The notes: generated from the sequence alone by a model not told the origin. A stretch of DNA of 64,000 bases from Lachnospiraceae bacterium (GCA_003862155.1 QOUV01000004.1:1-64000), one strand, 5' to 3'; positions 34,496-44,498 are shown, counted from the first letter of the stretch. Made by a program: numbers and translations.

Positions 34496-36409
34496 TCATT
34501 TGTCTCCCCGGTACCACTTGAGCAGTGCCATAAGATCTTTTATTTTATCCTTGATGGCAGCGCCATTGTCTGCATCACTGACCAGGATTCTGTGCTCATA
34601 TCTGTCAACAAGCTTTGAGTCGGATTCGATGTCAGCATTTTCCATCAGTGCCGATTCAATCCCTCCAAAAGGCTGGTGCGATTTGAGCCTGAGTCCGTGC
34701 GAATTGTAGATCAGAGTGTAGCCGGCCAGGCCTGTCGTCTTGTGCATAGAGTTGGTGAAACCACCGTCTATTACAAAGAGCCTGCCGTCGGCGCGCACCG
34801 GCTGCTCACCCTCCTTGACTTTAACAGGAGTGTGGCCGTTTATGATGTGAGTGTGCTCACCATAGAGTCCAAATTCACGCAGGATCATATCACAGACTCT
34901 CTTGTCCCTGTAAAAAGTATAATATGGGTCCTGCGGCTCTTTCCATGTGCTCTTGTCTGAGATGAATTCTCTCTCAAATGTTTTCAAAATTCTCCCGCAG
35001 AGCGGCGAGAGCGGCGCACCCCAGAGGAACCACATGAAATCCAGATCGGACTGGTGTCTTTCGGTGATATTTTCATTTAAAAAACCTGTATTGTGGGATT
35101 GTGAAAAAGCTCTCCTGGCAATCTCATCTGCGAGATCCAGATATTCCTTTCCCTTGTAGATCCGGTCTCCGTGAGTTATTCCGACAAAATTGCCCTCCGA
35201 ATCCATAGGAATGCAGCCATGGTAGATCAGATTGCCGTTGAATTTTTTGTACATACTGCCCTTTTCATAAAGAAAAGTAACATGATCAGCCAGACGCTTT
35301 GAATTCTTAAAATCATCCGTGAGATCAGATATCAGCTTGTCCTCTTCGGCCGTCAGGGCGAGCGGATCATTTTTATCGATAGTCGGGAACTGGTAAGTGT
35401 TCAGCTCATATTTTTTTCCATCGATCTCAATTGAAAAATTCTTCCAGTCCACGCGTGAGAGCATGTCCCTGTCATCCATCCCGTAATTCGGATGGCGCTT
35501 AATAATCTGCCCTTCCAGTTTAAACGAGATGATTCTTATCGCGCGAAGAGCACTTTTTATTGGGTCCCCCTGATCTGGATAGTATTTCATTCCAAAAAGC
35601 ATCAGATCACGGAGACTTATACCGTAGCCTTTCTCGAGGATATCCGTATTCGAGTACTTTAAATTGTTACAGAGTACATTCGCCACAGATGCCTTGCTGC
35701 CGCAGGCCGCTCCCATCCAGAGAATGTCGTGATTGCCCCACTCGATATCCAGGGAATGGTGATGTATCAGAAGGTCGATTATCTTGTCGGCGCTCGGCCC
35801 CCTGTCAAAAATATCCCCGACTATGTGCAAATGGTCGACCGCGAGCCTCTTGATCAGTGACGCCAGCGCGATTATCAGGTCGTCAGAATCATTCAGGTCT
35901 ATGATCGTATCGATTATTTTCTTATGATAGCGGACCTGATTGTCGTCCTCATCCTTTGGCATATGGATCAGCTCATCGATAATATAGGAAAAATCCTTAG
36001 GCATCGCCTTTCTGACTTTCGATCTGGTATATTTGCTCGAGAGCAGTCTCGCCAGCTGGATCAGCTCATTCAACGTTACTTTGTACCAGCCCTCGTTAAT
36101 CCGTCCCTCCTTCGACAGAAGTCGGATTTTCTCCTCCGGATAGTAAATAAGAGTCGCGAGCTCCATAATCTCCGAATCCGTAAGCTGATTTCCGAAGAGC
36201 AGGCGAATCTTCTCTTTTATTACGCCTGAGCAGCTGTTTAATATATGATAAAATGCTTCAAAGTCGCCATGAAGGTCACTCATGAAATGTTCTGTGCCCT
36301 TCGGCAGGTTCAATATCGCACTCAGATTGATGATCTCCGTGCAGACTGCCTGCTCCGTCTGGTATTCCTTCCGCAGAAGTTCAAAGTATTTCTCGTGTTC
36401 AGTAGACAT
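34496..36409 (-). CDS. fbp: Fructose-1,6-bisphosphatase, class III
   Basis: 637-residue gluconeogenic phosphatase of the Firmicutes-type class III, converting fructose 1,6-bisphosphate to fructose 6-phosphate. It belongs to the metallophosphoesterase fold: metal-binding MSDLHGDFEAF (about 43-53), GDIFDRGPSAD, IEWGNHDILWMG and later INGHTPVK. The length is right for the class. Start after GGAGGGAGG. The FruA-FruK pathway makes its substrate, so this gene allows growth on fructose to feed gluconeogenic needs. Confidence 0.94.
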   Translation of the reverse strand: MSTEHEKYFELLRKEYQTEQAVCTEIINLSAILNLPKGTEHFMSDLHGDFEAFYHILNSCSGVIKEKIRLLFGNQLTDSEIMELATLIYYPEEKIRLLSKEGRINEGWYKVTLNELIQLARLLSSKYTRSKVRKAMPKDFSYIIDELIHMPKDEDDNQVRYHKKIIDTIIDLNDSDDLIIALASLIKRLAVDHLHIVGDIFDRGPSADKIIDLLIHHHSLDIEWGNHDILWMGAACGSKASVANVLCNNLKYSNTDILEKGYGISLRDLMLFGMKYYPDQGDPIKSALRAIRIISFKLEGQIIKRHPNYGMDDRDMLSRVDWKNFSIEIDGKKYELNTYQFPTIDKNDPLALTAEEDKLISDLTDDFKNSKRLADHVTFLYEKGSMYKKFNGNLIYHGCIPMDSEGNFVGITHGDRIYKGKEYLDLADEIARRAFSQSHNTGFLNENITERHQSDLDFMWFLWGAPLSPLCGRILKTFEREFISDKSTWKEPQDPYYTFYRDKRVCDMILREFGLYGEHTHIINGHTPVKVKEGEQPVRADGRLFVIDGGFTNSMHKTTGLAGYTLIYNSHGLRLKSHQPFGGIESALMENADIESDSKLVDRYEHRILVSDADNGAAIKDKIKDLMALLKWYRGDK

Positions 36410-36709
36410 AACTCCTCCCTCCAGTCACAATTAATATTCCTTTGGGTTTTAACTATTGTCCTTTTTATTATATCCTACTGCAGATAACAGTACCATCACT
36501 TTTTCTGATTCACATTCATAATGGCTCCTCCTGAACACAGGTGTTCTGTTTACATCTCTGTTATATCACTATTGTCTGTCAATTTAAACAGCAGGATTAA
36601 TCGTATCCCGAATTGTCATCAATACATCTTGATTCACTTTATCAATGGAATAATCTGTAAATTTCGAGTATAATGGTCTCAAATACTTTTATAAAATTAC
36701 GAGGTATTT
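36410..36709. other. Divergent intergenic region between fbp and moxR
   Basis: No gene. A minus-strand TATAAT (36467-36472) may be the fbp -10, and a plus-strand TATAAT (36669-36674) the moxR -10; neither has a good -35. A 14-base palindrome GAACACAGGTGTTC lies at 36533-36546 and may be an operator. Confidence 0.45.
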
Positions 36710-37669
36710 ATGGAGGGAAATTCTGAACTGTTAAATAAAGCGCGGCAGGTTACCGGGCAGGTCTCTCACGCTGTTTTGGGAAAAGAAAGGGAGATCCGCG
36801 AGGTTTTTCTGACTTTTCTTGCTGGAGGGCATGTGCTTCTGAATGATATTCCCGGAGTCGGAAAGACCACTCTGGCCCTTGCTCTCTCCAAAGCCATGGC
36901 TCTCGAATTCGGCCGTGTGCAGTTTACTCCCGATGTTATGCCGTCGGATCTGACTGGTTTTTCTGTCTTTCACAGGGAGGATTCTCAGTTTGTCTATCAT
37001 CCGGGCTCTGTTTTCTGCAATCTGCTGCTGGCAGACGAGATCAACAGAACTTCTCAGAAGACGCAGTCTGCTCTGCTCGAGGTCATGCAGGAAGGCCGCG
37101 TCACGGTCGACGGTGTCACAAGAGAAGTTCCAAAGCCGTTTCTGGTTATCGCTACACAAAATCCATCCGGAAGTTCCGGGACGCAGATTCTTCCGGATTC
37201 GCAGATGGACCGCTTTATGACCGGACTTTCGATTGGCTACCCGGCTTTTGATGATGAGCTCGAGCTTGTACTAACTACTGGATCTGACAGCCGGCTGGAT
37301 GAGGTTTCCTGCGTTATGAGTCAGGAAGAGCTTATCGAAGCCCAGCATGAAGTTCAGGATGTCTTTCTCAAAGAAACTGTCGCCCGCTATCTGGTGCAGC
37401 TTGTTCGCGCGACCAGAGAAAGTCAGTATCTCGAGCTCGGTGCGAGTCCCCGTGCGGCGATTGCTCTTTCCAGTATGGCAAAGGCTTGCGCCTGGTTCGA
37501 TGGCAGAAATTATGTGACACCTTCAGATGTCGCTGAACAGCTGCCGTATGTCCTGTCTCACAGGATTCGCCTGAACTCCGCTGCAAAAATCGAAAAGCGC
37601 GATCCCAGGAAAATTCTCGAAGATATTTTGAACGCGACAGCCAGGCCGCCTATTGGGATCAGGCGGTGA
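36710..37669 (+). CDS. MoxR-family AAA ATPase
   Basis: 319-residue chaperone-like AAA+ ATPase. Walker A is NDIPGVGKTTLA (about 45-56), Walker B is LLADEINRTSQKTQSALLEVMQE, sensor 1 is VIATQNP, and the Arg-finger region is GASPRAAIAL. It stands ahead of a DUF58 protein and a transglutaminase, the standard three-gene set. Members are thought to assemble or activate partner proteins, often VWA or DUF58 proteins. The start ATG follows ACGAGGT. Confidence 0.92.
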   Translation: MEGNSELLNKARQVTGQVSHAVLGKEREIREVFLTFLAGGHVLLNDIPGVGKTTLALALSKAMALEFGRVQFTPDVMPSDLTGFSVFHREDSQFVYHPGSVFCNLLLADEINRTSQKTQSALLEVMQEGRVTVDGVTREVPKPFLVIATQNPSGSSGTQILPDSQMDRFMTGLSIGYPAFDDELELVLTTGSDSRLDEVSCVMSQEELIEAQHEVQDVFLKETVARYLVQLVRATRESQYLELGASPRAAIALSSMAKACAWFDGRNYVTPSDVAEQLPYVLSHRIRLNSAAKIEKRDPRKILEDILNATARPPIGIRR

Positions 37670-37673
37670 TGAT

Positions 37674-38654
37674 GTGAAAAAAATACTATTTTTTCTATTG
37701 ATAGTTCTGACCTGGTATCTTGCGGGCATGTATCGTTTTTTCCCGCTGCTTCTCCTGTGCATGATCGAGCTTCTGGTGATCCCGGCCGGCCTTATTTTCT
37801 GCCACATCCTGGCATCACACATTTCATGTAGTTTCGCTGCCGAAAAGCTCTGGCTTGAATCCGGAAATCCCGGTACCCTTGAAATTGACATAAAAAATTC
37901 CGGCCGCCTGCCAGTCACACATATTGCCATTTATATTTCTTTTAAATATGCCTTCGATAAAAAGCGCACAAAGCGGATCCTGATCACCAGTGTCGGGAAA
38001 GATTCGCAGCGCGAAACACTGGAGATCAATGCTCCCTATGCCGGTCTAATCAATATTTCTATCAGACGCATCCGTGTCTACGACTGGTTTTCTCTTTTCA
38101 GTGCCAGAAAAAAGACCCCTCAGACGATAGAGGCAGCCATATTTCCTCCCGAGCAGGCAATGGAGGCAGATCTGCCGTCCCATCCTGACAACCAGCTGGA
38201 TTCCGGCGACAACACTTTAGTCAGTAATGGCATCGAAATGAGCCATGAACTCCGCGATATTCACGAATACCGGCCAGGGGATATGGCAAGACATATTCAC
38301 TGGAATCTTAGTGCCCGCTCCGATAAGACCTGGGTCAAAGAATATGAAGCTTATAATGAGGATACGGCGGAAATTTTTCTCGATCCCTCGGAAGAGCCTT
38401 TTGTTAGCGCTGAGGATTTTGAAAGTTTCATCACTTCATTATCTGATACGATTTTTGGACTTCTGCAGCAGTCAGCACGGGTTATCGTGCACTGGCAGGA
38501 ACCGGGAAAAAATGAGCCTGTTGAAATGCAGGCAGACAGCGCAGAAAAGTGCCGCGAAATTTTATACAAACTGTATCAAACACAGCATTTCCATTCAAAA
38601 ATAAGAATCTGGAACAGGAACTATGAAGAAGAAACGTATATCCATACAAATTAA
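37674..38654 (+). CDS. DUF58 domain protein
   Basis: 326 residues. Two N-terminal membrane helices lie at about 1-45. The DUF58 signature EYRPGDMARHIHWNLSARSD is at about 195-215 and precedes WVKEYEAY. Function unknown; DUF58 proteins resemble VWA-type domains and pair with MoxR ATPases. I take the GTG at 37674 as start: it is five bases after the moxR stop and just after AGGCGG. A TTG at 37653 is also in frame. It overlaps the next gene by 32 bases. Confidence 0.88.
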   Translation: MKKILFFLLIVLTWYLAGMYRFFPLLLLCMIELLVIPAGLIFCHILASHISCSFAAEKLWLESGNPGTLEIDIKNSGRLPVTHIAIYISFKYAFDKKRTKRILITSVGKDSQRETLEINAPYAGLINISIRRIRVYDWFSLFSARKKTPQTIEAAIFPPEQAMEADLPSHPDNQLDSGDNTLVSNGIEMSHELRDIHEYRPGDMARHIHWNLSARSDKTWVKEYEAYNEDTAEIFLDPSEEPFVSAEDFESFITSLSDTIFGLLQQSARVIVHWQEPGKNEPVEMQADSAEKCREILYKLYQTQHFHSKIRIWNRNYEEETYIHTN

Positions 38655-40929
38655 AGACAGCAGGCGTTCTTCGGAAAAGTCAGAATCGTCGCCTTTTGTA
38701 CTGCTGTTTCTTCTTTCCGGAGTTCTGGGTATTCTCTCGATTTTTAACTCTATAGATGGAATCTCACTCGGACGCGAAACTTTTATCGCCGCTACTCTTC
38801 TCTGCTCTGCCCTTTGGGCGCTCTGGCGCTTTAAAAGCGATCTCGTCTGGCTGGGGCTTGTCATCTCTGTCTCCGGGACTATCTGCTACAGCTGGTTAAA
38901 ATTATCGAAAACAAAAAAACAGCTCATTCTTCTTGGCGAGCACCTGACAGGTCTTAATACAAATTCCCTGCAATTGACAGAGCTTGGTATTTTTATCGGG
39001 CTTCTTCTTTGCATATTTACATTTGCCATGGAATGCGTCTGGCATCTCCATCTTCCGCTCTACCTGCTGACAACTGCAGTGGTAGCCGTTGCACCGTTTT
39101 TTTCAGTTGATATCAAGGCTCCTGCGCTTCTTTCAGTAATGGTTTTCCAGATTTCGTTCTGGATCTGGAACGCTTCTGTAAAAAGTCACGGCAAAAAGAA
39201 AATTCAGAGCGAAAACACTGCTTCTCTGCGCGGCCGGGTCAGCTTGATCGCTGCTTTTGTGATGGCTGTCGTCTTTATTTTTCTTGGGCCGGCACTCGAA
39301 CTGGTCTCGGTCCCTCTTTACCAGGCGGCCGGCAACGCAGAGGGTCTGATTTACAGGAACTATCGCTCTCTATCCGGCAGCATTTCGAATCAGGAGGCGA
39401 ACGGCCAGGTTTCGTTCGGGAACAATTATCACACCGGTGCAAAGCAGATGGAACTCGTGACAAGTGTCAAGCCGACCCAGCCTCTTTACCTGAGAGGTTT
39501 TACCGGAAGCCTCTACACGGGTGGCAGCTGGAAGCCTGCAGATGAAAAAAAGGTGTTTCACGAAGTCGCAAAGAGCCTCCACTGGGAGAAGTGGGAAGAT
39601 TACATCGGAGAGATGTACTACAGCATGTATTTTATGATCAATGCCGGAATGTACAGCAAGAAAGGCAGCCGGCCAATTTTTCTGACGATTTATCAGCTGA
39701 ACAGCTCAAACGGCAGTTTTTCTCCGTATTACAGTGTTAAAGACCAGTATTCAAAGCGTTACGATTCCATGCAGAGCAAGCCTGACAACAGTTCCAGGCA
39801 GATGTACGTCTTTTACGAGCAGAAGGATATGAATATCAACTGGAAAAAAATGGAGCCGCAATATGCCAATTATTTTAAATGGAATTTATCCCTCCAGCGG
39901 GCTTACAAACAGGCCGCTCAGACGTCCTACACAATGGTTCAGACCGGGCGAGTCCCAAGGCTTGTGAAACTTGTTCACGACAATCCACAGAAGGGGCTTG
40001 ACAACACCACCGCTTTTATCATTCACACGCTTGAGTCCCGCGCATCATACAGCACAACACCCGGCTGGGCGCCGTTTTCTGAAGATATCGTAGAAGATTT
40101 TCTCTTCGACCGCGGCAGCGGCTACTGCGTTCACTTCGCATCAACTGCCACCCTTATGTATCAGCTGTACGGAATACCGGCCCGCTATGTCTCGGGCTTC
40201 AGAGTCGACCCGAACGCTTTTCACAAAGGAAAAGATGGCTTTTGGCATGCCACTGTGACAGATACTCTGGCGCACGCCTGGACCGAAATTTTTGTCGACA
40301 ATTACGGCTGGACCCCGGTAGAAGTGACGCCATCCACCGATGGCAGTATGAGCACCTCCTATCCTGGATTCAACATGAAAAAATTTCATCAGATTCAGAA
40401 GAGACACGCAAGCTGGAAAATCACAAAAACCTCCCGACGCAAAGACAGCAGACAATCTGCGAAGGCCTCCGGCTCTCAGTTCTTCTTAAGCCTTCCATCG
40501 ATCAGTGTGAAAAATGCCCCGGACCTTTTGATCACCTGCATAATCGTCCTTTTATACGCCTGCGCCCTTATCCCTCTGCTTCTTATGTACCGCCGCCAGA
40601 AAAAGCTCTCAAGACTAGACCAGATGAACAGCCGCCAGATTTTCGGCCAGCTGCTATCGCTCTTGGATTTCACAGGAGTTCTCAGCGGATACACTGGAAA
40701 TGAGCCGGATTTCGCAGCGAAGCTGTCTTCTGCAGTCCCACCTCTTTCTGAGTCAGATGCCGCGAAACTGACCCGCATCATACAGGCAGCAGCCTTCGGA
40801 GCAGAACCCGAAACCGCAGAAGATGCTGCATTTGTCAGAAATTTCTACAAAAATGTTTCAACTGCACTGGAAAGCAAGCTAGGCGGATGGAAAAAGTGGG
40901 AAGGAAAATATATTAAAGCATTGTTTTAA
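38623..40929 (+). CDS. Transglutaminase-like membrane protein (TgpA type)
   Basis: 768 residues. About six membrane helices lie in the first 230 residues, then an external transglutaminase core with the catalytic Cys in GSGYCVHFASTAT (about 500) and the His in AHAWTEIFVD (about 545). A further membrane helix (LLITCIIVLLYACALIPLLL) and a cytoplasmic DUF4129-like tail end the protein. The third triad residue is usually Asp in a W-x-P-V-D stretch; here the sequence is WTPVEVTPS, with Glu. Probably acts on the cell envelope with MoxR and DUF58; substrate unknown. Confidence 0.87.
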   Translation: MKKKRISIQIKDSRRSSEKSESSPFVLLFLLSGVLGILSIFNSIDGISLGRETFIAATLLCSALWALWRFKSDLVWLGLVISVSGTICYSWLKLSKTKKQLILLGEHLTGLNTNSLQLTELGIFIGLLLCIFTFAMECVWHLHLPLYLLTTAVVAVAPFFSVDIKAPALLSVMVFQISFWIWNASVKSHGKKKIQSENTASLRGRVSLIAAFVMAVVFIFLGPALELVSVPLYQAAGNAEGLIYRNYRSLSGSISNQEANGQVSFGNNYHTGAKQMELVTSVKPTQPLYLRGFTGSLYTGGSWKPADEKKVFHEVAKSLHWEKWEDYIGEMYYSMYFMINAGMYSKKGSRPIFLTIYQLNSSNGSFSPYYSVKDQYSKRYDSMQSKPDNSSRQMYVFYEQKDMNINWKKMEPQYANYFKWNLSLQRAYKQAAQTSYTMVQTGRVPRLVKLVHDNPQKGLDNTTAFIIHTLESRASYSTTPGWAPFSEDIVEDFLFDRGSGYCVHFASTATLMYQLYGIPARYVSGFRVDPNAFHKGKDGFWHATVTDTLAHAWTEIFVDNYGWTPVEVTPSTDGSMSTSYPGFNMKKFHQIQKRHASWKITKTSRRKDSRQSAKASGSQFFLSLPSISVKNAPDLLITCIIVLLYACALIPLLLMYRRQKKLSRLDQMNSRQIFGQLLSLLDFTGVLSGYTGNEPDFAAKLSSAVPPLSESDAAKLTRIIQAAAFGAEPETAEDAAFVRNFYKNVSTALESKLGGWKKWEGKYIKALF

Positions 40930-40963
40930 GCCACATCTAATCTAATAAAATTACTCTAATTCA

Positions 40964-40992
40964 TTGACTTAGCCATAGCACAAAAATATAAT
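40964..40992 (+). promoter_or_regulatory. Promoter of the AT-rich surface protein gene
   Basis: TTGACT (40964-40969) and TATAAT (40987-40992) with a 17-base spacer. The leader to the next start is long, about 180 bases, AT-rich, and contains an unused AAGGAGGG at about 41090 with no start codon after it. Confidence 0.65.
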
Positions 40993-41181
40993 GGAGTTGT
41001 ATTATTCCCATATAAACAAGGTAATATTTTAATAAGATTGAGGGTGATCACGTACGAAATTAACAATTATTTTTTAAGCATCATAGATAAGGAGGGAACA
41101 ATAAAATAAAGAATAAGATCAACAACTGTAATATTTATAGTGTAATTTTAAATTTATGTATTTTCAAACAGAGGAAAAATA

Positions 41182-42611
41182 ATGAGAAAAAAAATTAAAT
41201 CTTCTTTCATATTAACTTTGGCGATGATAATATCTTTATTCGTCCCGTTTACAACTATTAATGCACACGCTGAGGGCAAGTCTTTATCGGAAGCAGAGGC
41301 CATCAATCTGGATCAAATTGTAAGTTATACCGATCCAACTCCATCCGATTATGAAAATAAAGTTAATTATTACGTCTTTGAAACTACTTCTGCCGGAATT
41401 TATAGCCTTAATTTTATTAATGTAGGATATGGCGGGCAAACGTCAGTACAAGTATTAGACTCAAAATATAAAGAAATCTATAGCAGCGGTTGGCTTTCAT
41501 TTTCCAATGCCGAAAGCAAGAATGTTGATTTAACTTTAAACAAGAATTCCGTTTATTATGTAGAAGCAGAAACAGATGCTTACACAGCAGATGATAATGC
41601 AAGTGCATATATATTTAGAATTTCCAGAGGCTCTTATATTAATAACGTACTTAGCGTTGGCAATGATGGTTCATCATTGGCATCACCAATAGAAATTGAT
41701 ACAGATGACAAGATTTCTTACGCCGATCCTACACCGGAGGATTACATTAATAAATATAGGTTCTATACTTTCAAAACATCAAATAATCCCGGATCCAAAT
41801 ATAATTTTAATTTTATCAATACCAATCATGATGGAGAAACAGCAGCCTGGATATTAGATCAATCATACGACAGTCTCTATTCGTCTGACTGGCTTGATTC
41901 TTCAAATGAGGGTTTTAATATCGATCTTACATTAAGTCCAAATTCCAGATATTATATAGTAGGAGAGACTGATTGTTACGCAGGAGATGACACTGCAAGC
42001 TCCTATCAATTTACCGTAACAGAAAAAATCAATACCCAAAATCCGGGCAAACCTATTATTTCTTCACTTACATCAGGCACAAAACAGTTTACTGTAAAAT
42101 ATGGTACTGCAGCAATGGCGTCTCAAATTATCAAATTTCTTATAAGCAAACAGGTTCAAACGACTGGAGCCAGATTTCAGTACCCGCCAATACTCTAAAG
42201 AAAATAATTAGCGTATCAAATGCTGGTGCTTATCAGGTCAGAGTTCGTGGCGTTAAGACTGTTAATGGTACTACTTATACAGGCAATTGGAGCAACACCA
42301 AAACCGTAAACGTTAAGAGCCCTGTTAAAAAGCCTGGTAAATCTTCTATTTCATCACTTAAAGGTGGGAAGAAGAAATTTACTATAAAATATAAAAAAGC
42401 TTCGAATTCTCCTTCAAAATATCAAATTTCTTACAAAAAGAAAGGAGCAAATAATTGGAAGCAGGTTACCGTTTCTTCGAAGAAATTAAAGTTAACTATT
42501 AAAGTTTCCAAGAAAGGTACTTATCAGGTCAGAGTTCGTGGCGTAAAATATGTCAGTCAAAAAACATATGCGGGAGCATGGAGCAAGGCTAAAACTGTAA
42601 AAGTAAAATAA
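41182..42611 (+). pseudogene. Secreted repeat protein with a frameshift
   Basis: A signal peptide (MRKKIKSSFILTLAMIISLF...NAHA) is followed by two related domains of about 115-120 residues (SYTDPTPSDYENK and SYADPTPEDYINK), each resembling pre-peptidase C-type or jelly-roll surface modules, then two fibronectin-III-like repeats. The frame breaks near 42124: the first frame stops at 42198, but in the -1 frame the FN3 sequence resumes (YQISYKQTGSNDW) and runs to TAA at 42609-42611. Comparison with the second FN3 copy indicates loss of one A from a run of four. The gene is far AT-richer than its neighbours, suggesting transfer. It could also be a sequencing error or a phase-variable run. Confidence 0.8.
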
Positions 42612-42633
42612 CACAATTTAAATTTTTCCTACT

Positions 42634-42671
42634 AAAAAGGGGTGCAACGTTAAAAAGCGCTGCTCCCTTTT
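42634..42671 (+). terminator. Hairpin after the surface protein gene
   Basis: AAAAAGGGGTGCA can pair with TGCTCCCTTTT around a loop, followed by AT-rich sequence with a T run (TTTATATTTTTTC). It lies between two convergent genes and may serve both. Confidence 0.5.
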
Positions 42672-42696
42672 AATTTAAATTTATATTTTTTCAAAA

Positions 42697-42999
42697 TCAG
42701 CTCTCAAAATTAAAGCACACTCTGCTCGATACATTCGGACGGACTTTTCCGTCAGCCACTGCCAAATGCGCCGGGTTTACCGAATAGCCTTTCAGTGCCT
42801 CTTCATTTTCAAAAGTCGAATCCAGCATCAGGTCACAGTTTGAACCCTCAAGGCCCTCGGTTATCACATGAATTTCAACGATTCCCGGAACTTTGCCTTT
42901 CAGCCCTTCAAGACCTGCTTTTATCTCTGCTTTTATAGATTCCTTCTCAGCTGCAGAATATTCATCTTTCAAAGTCCACAGAATTACATGTCTTACCAT
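42697..42999 (-). CDS. Dabb (stress-responsive A/B barrel) protein
   Basis: 100-residue ferredoxin-like barrel protein: VRHVILWTLKDE at the start, GLEGLKGKVPGI and the conserved YSVNPAHLAVADG near residue 75. Such proteins form dimers; enzymatic roles vary. The start at 42999 follows AAAGGAG. It is 13 bases downstream of a truncated dehydrogenase gene and cotranscribed with it. Confidence 0.85.
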   Translation of the reverse strand: MVRHVILWTLKDEYSAAEKESIKAEIKAGLEGLKGKVPGIVEIHVITEGLEGSNCDLMLDSTFENEEALKGYSVNPAHLAVADGKVRPNVSSRVCFNFES

Positions 43000-43012
43000 T
43001 AGTTTTCTCCTT

Positions 43013-43762
43013 TCATATCGCGTATCCCGCGCTGCGGTCTTTTTCGTCCACTGCACTGCCTCTTCCTGCATTCAGGAAATATGCACCTTTTTTACAGTGA
43101 AGAAGCATCTCTCTATCAAAAATATGGTATGTCTGTTCTGTACCTGGCAGTGTAGCAGCGACCACATCTGCTTTCTCAAGTTCAGCCGCCAACTCACTCG
43201 TCGGATGTATTTCATTCAGCGGTTCTGGGCAGAAATCCGCCCGTCTCCTGATCCCCGACAGGGTGATCCTGTTATCCGGAAGTTCAAATGCCTTGATCCG
43301 TCTCGCAAATGCAAGTCCGGCATCCCCGGTTCCAACGATCAGGATGCGCTTTCCGGCAGGAGAGGCCACCGGTCCCTCATCTTTCCAGTCGCGGTTCTTC
43401 TGATCATCCATATACATTGGGATTTTTTTCATCATAACAAGAAGCATCGCGACCATATACTCTGAAAGTGCTGTTCCGTAAGCACCTGTTGCAGATGTAA
43501 TAACAGCCTCTTCCGGCACCACGCCGTCCTTCACATACGCATCCACACCCGAAGAATTCAACTGCAGCCAGGAAAGTCTTGAAGAAGCCTTTAGGACATC
43601 CGGCTCTACATTTCCTATCACCGCATCTGCATCGCAGATATCCCCCTCTGTCACTGCTTCGCTCGTAATAAAACTAATTTCATCCCCGTAACTTTCAGCG
43701 GTCTTCTTAAGCCTTGCCTTCTGCGATTCACTGAAAGGGACCGCCACAACCACTTTCTTCAT
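43013..43762 (-). pseudogene. D-2-hydroxyacid dehydrogenase, C-terminally truncated
   Basis: 249 residues, against about 310-330 for the family. The catalytic-domain N-terminus, the NAD-binding GTGDAGLAFARRI and the NAGRGSAVDE stretch with the substrate Arg are present. After VDEK the sequence turns to DRSAGYAI and stops. The missing end would carry the catalytic Glu and His and the last helices of the fold, so activity is unlikely. A deletion joining the break to the Dabb gene leader is the simplest explanation. Start after AAGGAGGG. Confidence 0.75.
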
Positions 43763-43882
43763 CTTTAAGCCCTCCTTGGATTAATATAAACTCATTATAC
43801 ACCTTTAGACAGCTTATGAATTCCAACTTTTCTTATTAAAAGCCAAGAACAGGGCGAAATTTCAGCAATTATTGACTGGCAT

Positions 43883-44076
43883 TTACGGACTATGGCGTGA
43901 TTTCCTTCTACAATCCGTAATTCCCGGCGCTCTTTTACGGACTGCAGTGTAGTCTTCATATACAGTCCGTAATCCTTGGCGTGATTTTACGGACTGCAGT
44001 GTAGTCTTCATATACAGTCCGTAATCCTTGGCGTGCTTTTACGGACTCAGAATATAGTCTCCGTTTACAATCGTAA
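43883..44076. repeat. Array of four 52-bp palindromic repeats
   Basis: Units start at 43883, 43935, 43987 and 44039, exactly 52 bases apart. Each is a 38-base palindromic block beginning TTACGGACT and ending (A)GTCCGTAA, followed by a 14-base link (TCCTTGGCGTGATT type). The same unit forms a longer array at 61758-62263. It lies upstream of the truncated dehydrogenase gene. Confidence 0.9.
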
Positions 44077-44084
44077 GAGCCAAA

Positions 44085-44226
44085 TCGCCTCCTCGCGAAG
44101 CTCTATTGATAATTTCCTGCTCCGCAGAACTTGAAGCCATTGCGATTTGAAGCGTTCGAACATACGAAAGCCTTATCGAAAAAATTTCCAGCTCCGCGGA
44201 GCCGGTGACATGGTTCTTTATATCAA
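44085..44226. repeat. Degenerate inverted 51-bp repeats beside hairpin D
   Basis: On the minus strand this stretch contains GCGGAGCTGGAAATTTTTTC and GCGGAGCAGGAAATTATC about 65 bases apart, the same units as at 4590-4900 and 8639-8964. It directly abuts hairpin element D. Confidence 0.5.
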
Positions 44227-44428
44227 GAAGCAGCGCCACAGATAGGAACGGACTCGCGACCTTAGGATTTTTCGTCGTGAGCGTGTGCGCTAGCTGCGGC
44301 CTGGGTGGCCACCCGCCTGAACCACAAACGTATGAAAACCATACATTGGCCAGAAGGCCGCAATTAGGCGCGCGCACGCGAACAGAAAAATCCTACGGAG
44401 CGAGACCGGTCATCTGTGGCGCTGTTTC
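44227..44428. repeat. Long hairpin element D (202 bp)
   Basis: Inverted relative to A. Left: GAAGCAGCGCCACAGATAGG, CCTTAGGATTTTTCGTCGTG, GCGCTAGCTGCGGCC, GGGTGGCCACCC. Right: ATTGGCCAGAAGGCCGC, GCGCGCGCACGCGAACAG, AAAAATCCTACGG, and the complement of the left end. The apex holds GTATG-AAAA-CCATAC. It lies between the palindrome array and the lysS 3' end. Confidence 0.75.
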
Positions 44429-44469
44429 GAGCTTAAAAAGGGCATATTGTGTCTGAATAATCTATAAGT

Positions 44470-44498
44470 GGGACAAAAAGAACCGTCCCTACTGTCCC
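44470..44498 (-). repeat. Dispersed 29-bp repeat copy downstream of lysS
   Basis: Reverse copy starting 17 bases past the lysS stop codon, in the same orientation relative to its gene as the copies after fruA, punA, oatA and the amidase gene. Confidence 0.85.

Noticed and set aside
36533-36546. LexA (SOS) box GAACACAGGTGTTC, with a similar GAACATTGTGTTC at 20737-20749
   Set aside because: The Gram-positive LexA box has GAAC-N4-GTTC; these have spacings of six and five, and no DNA-repair gene follows. They may be other operators.
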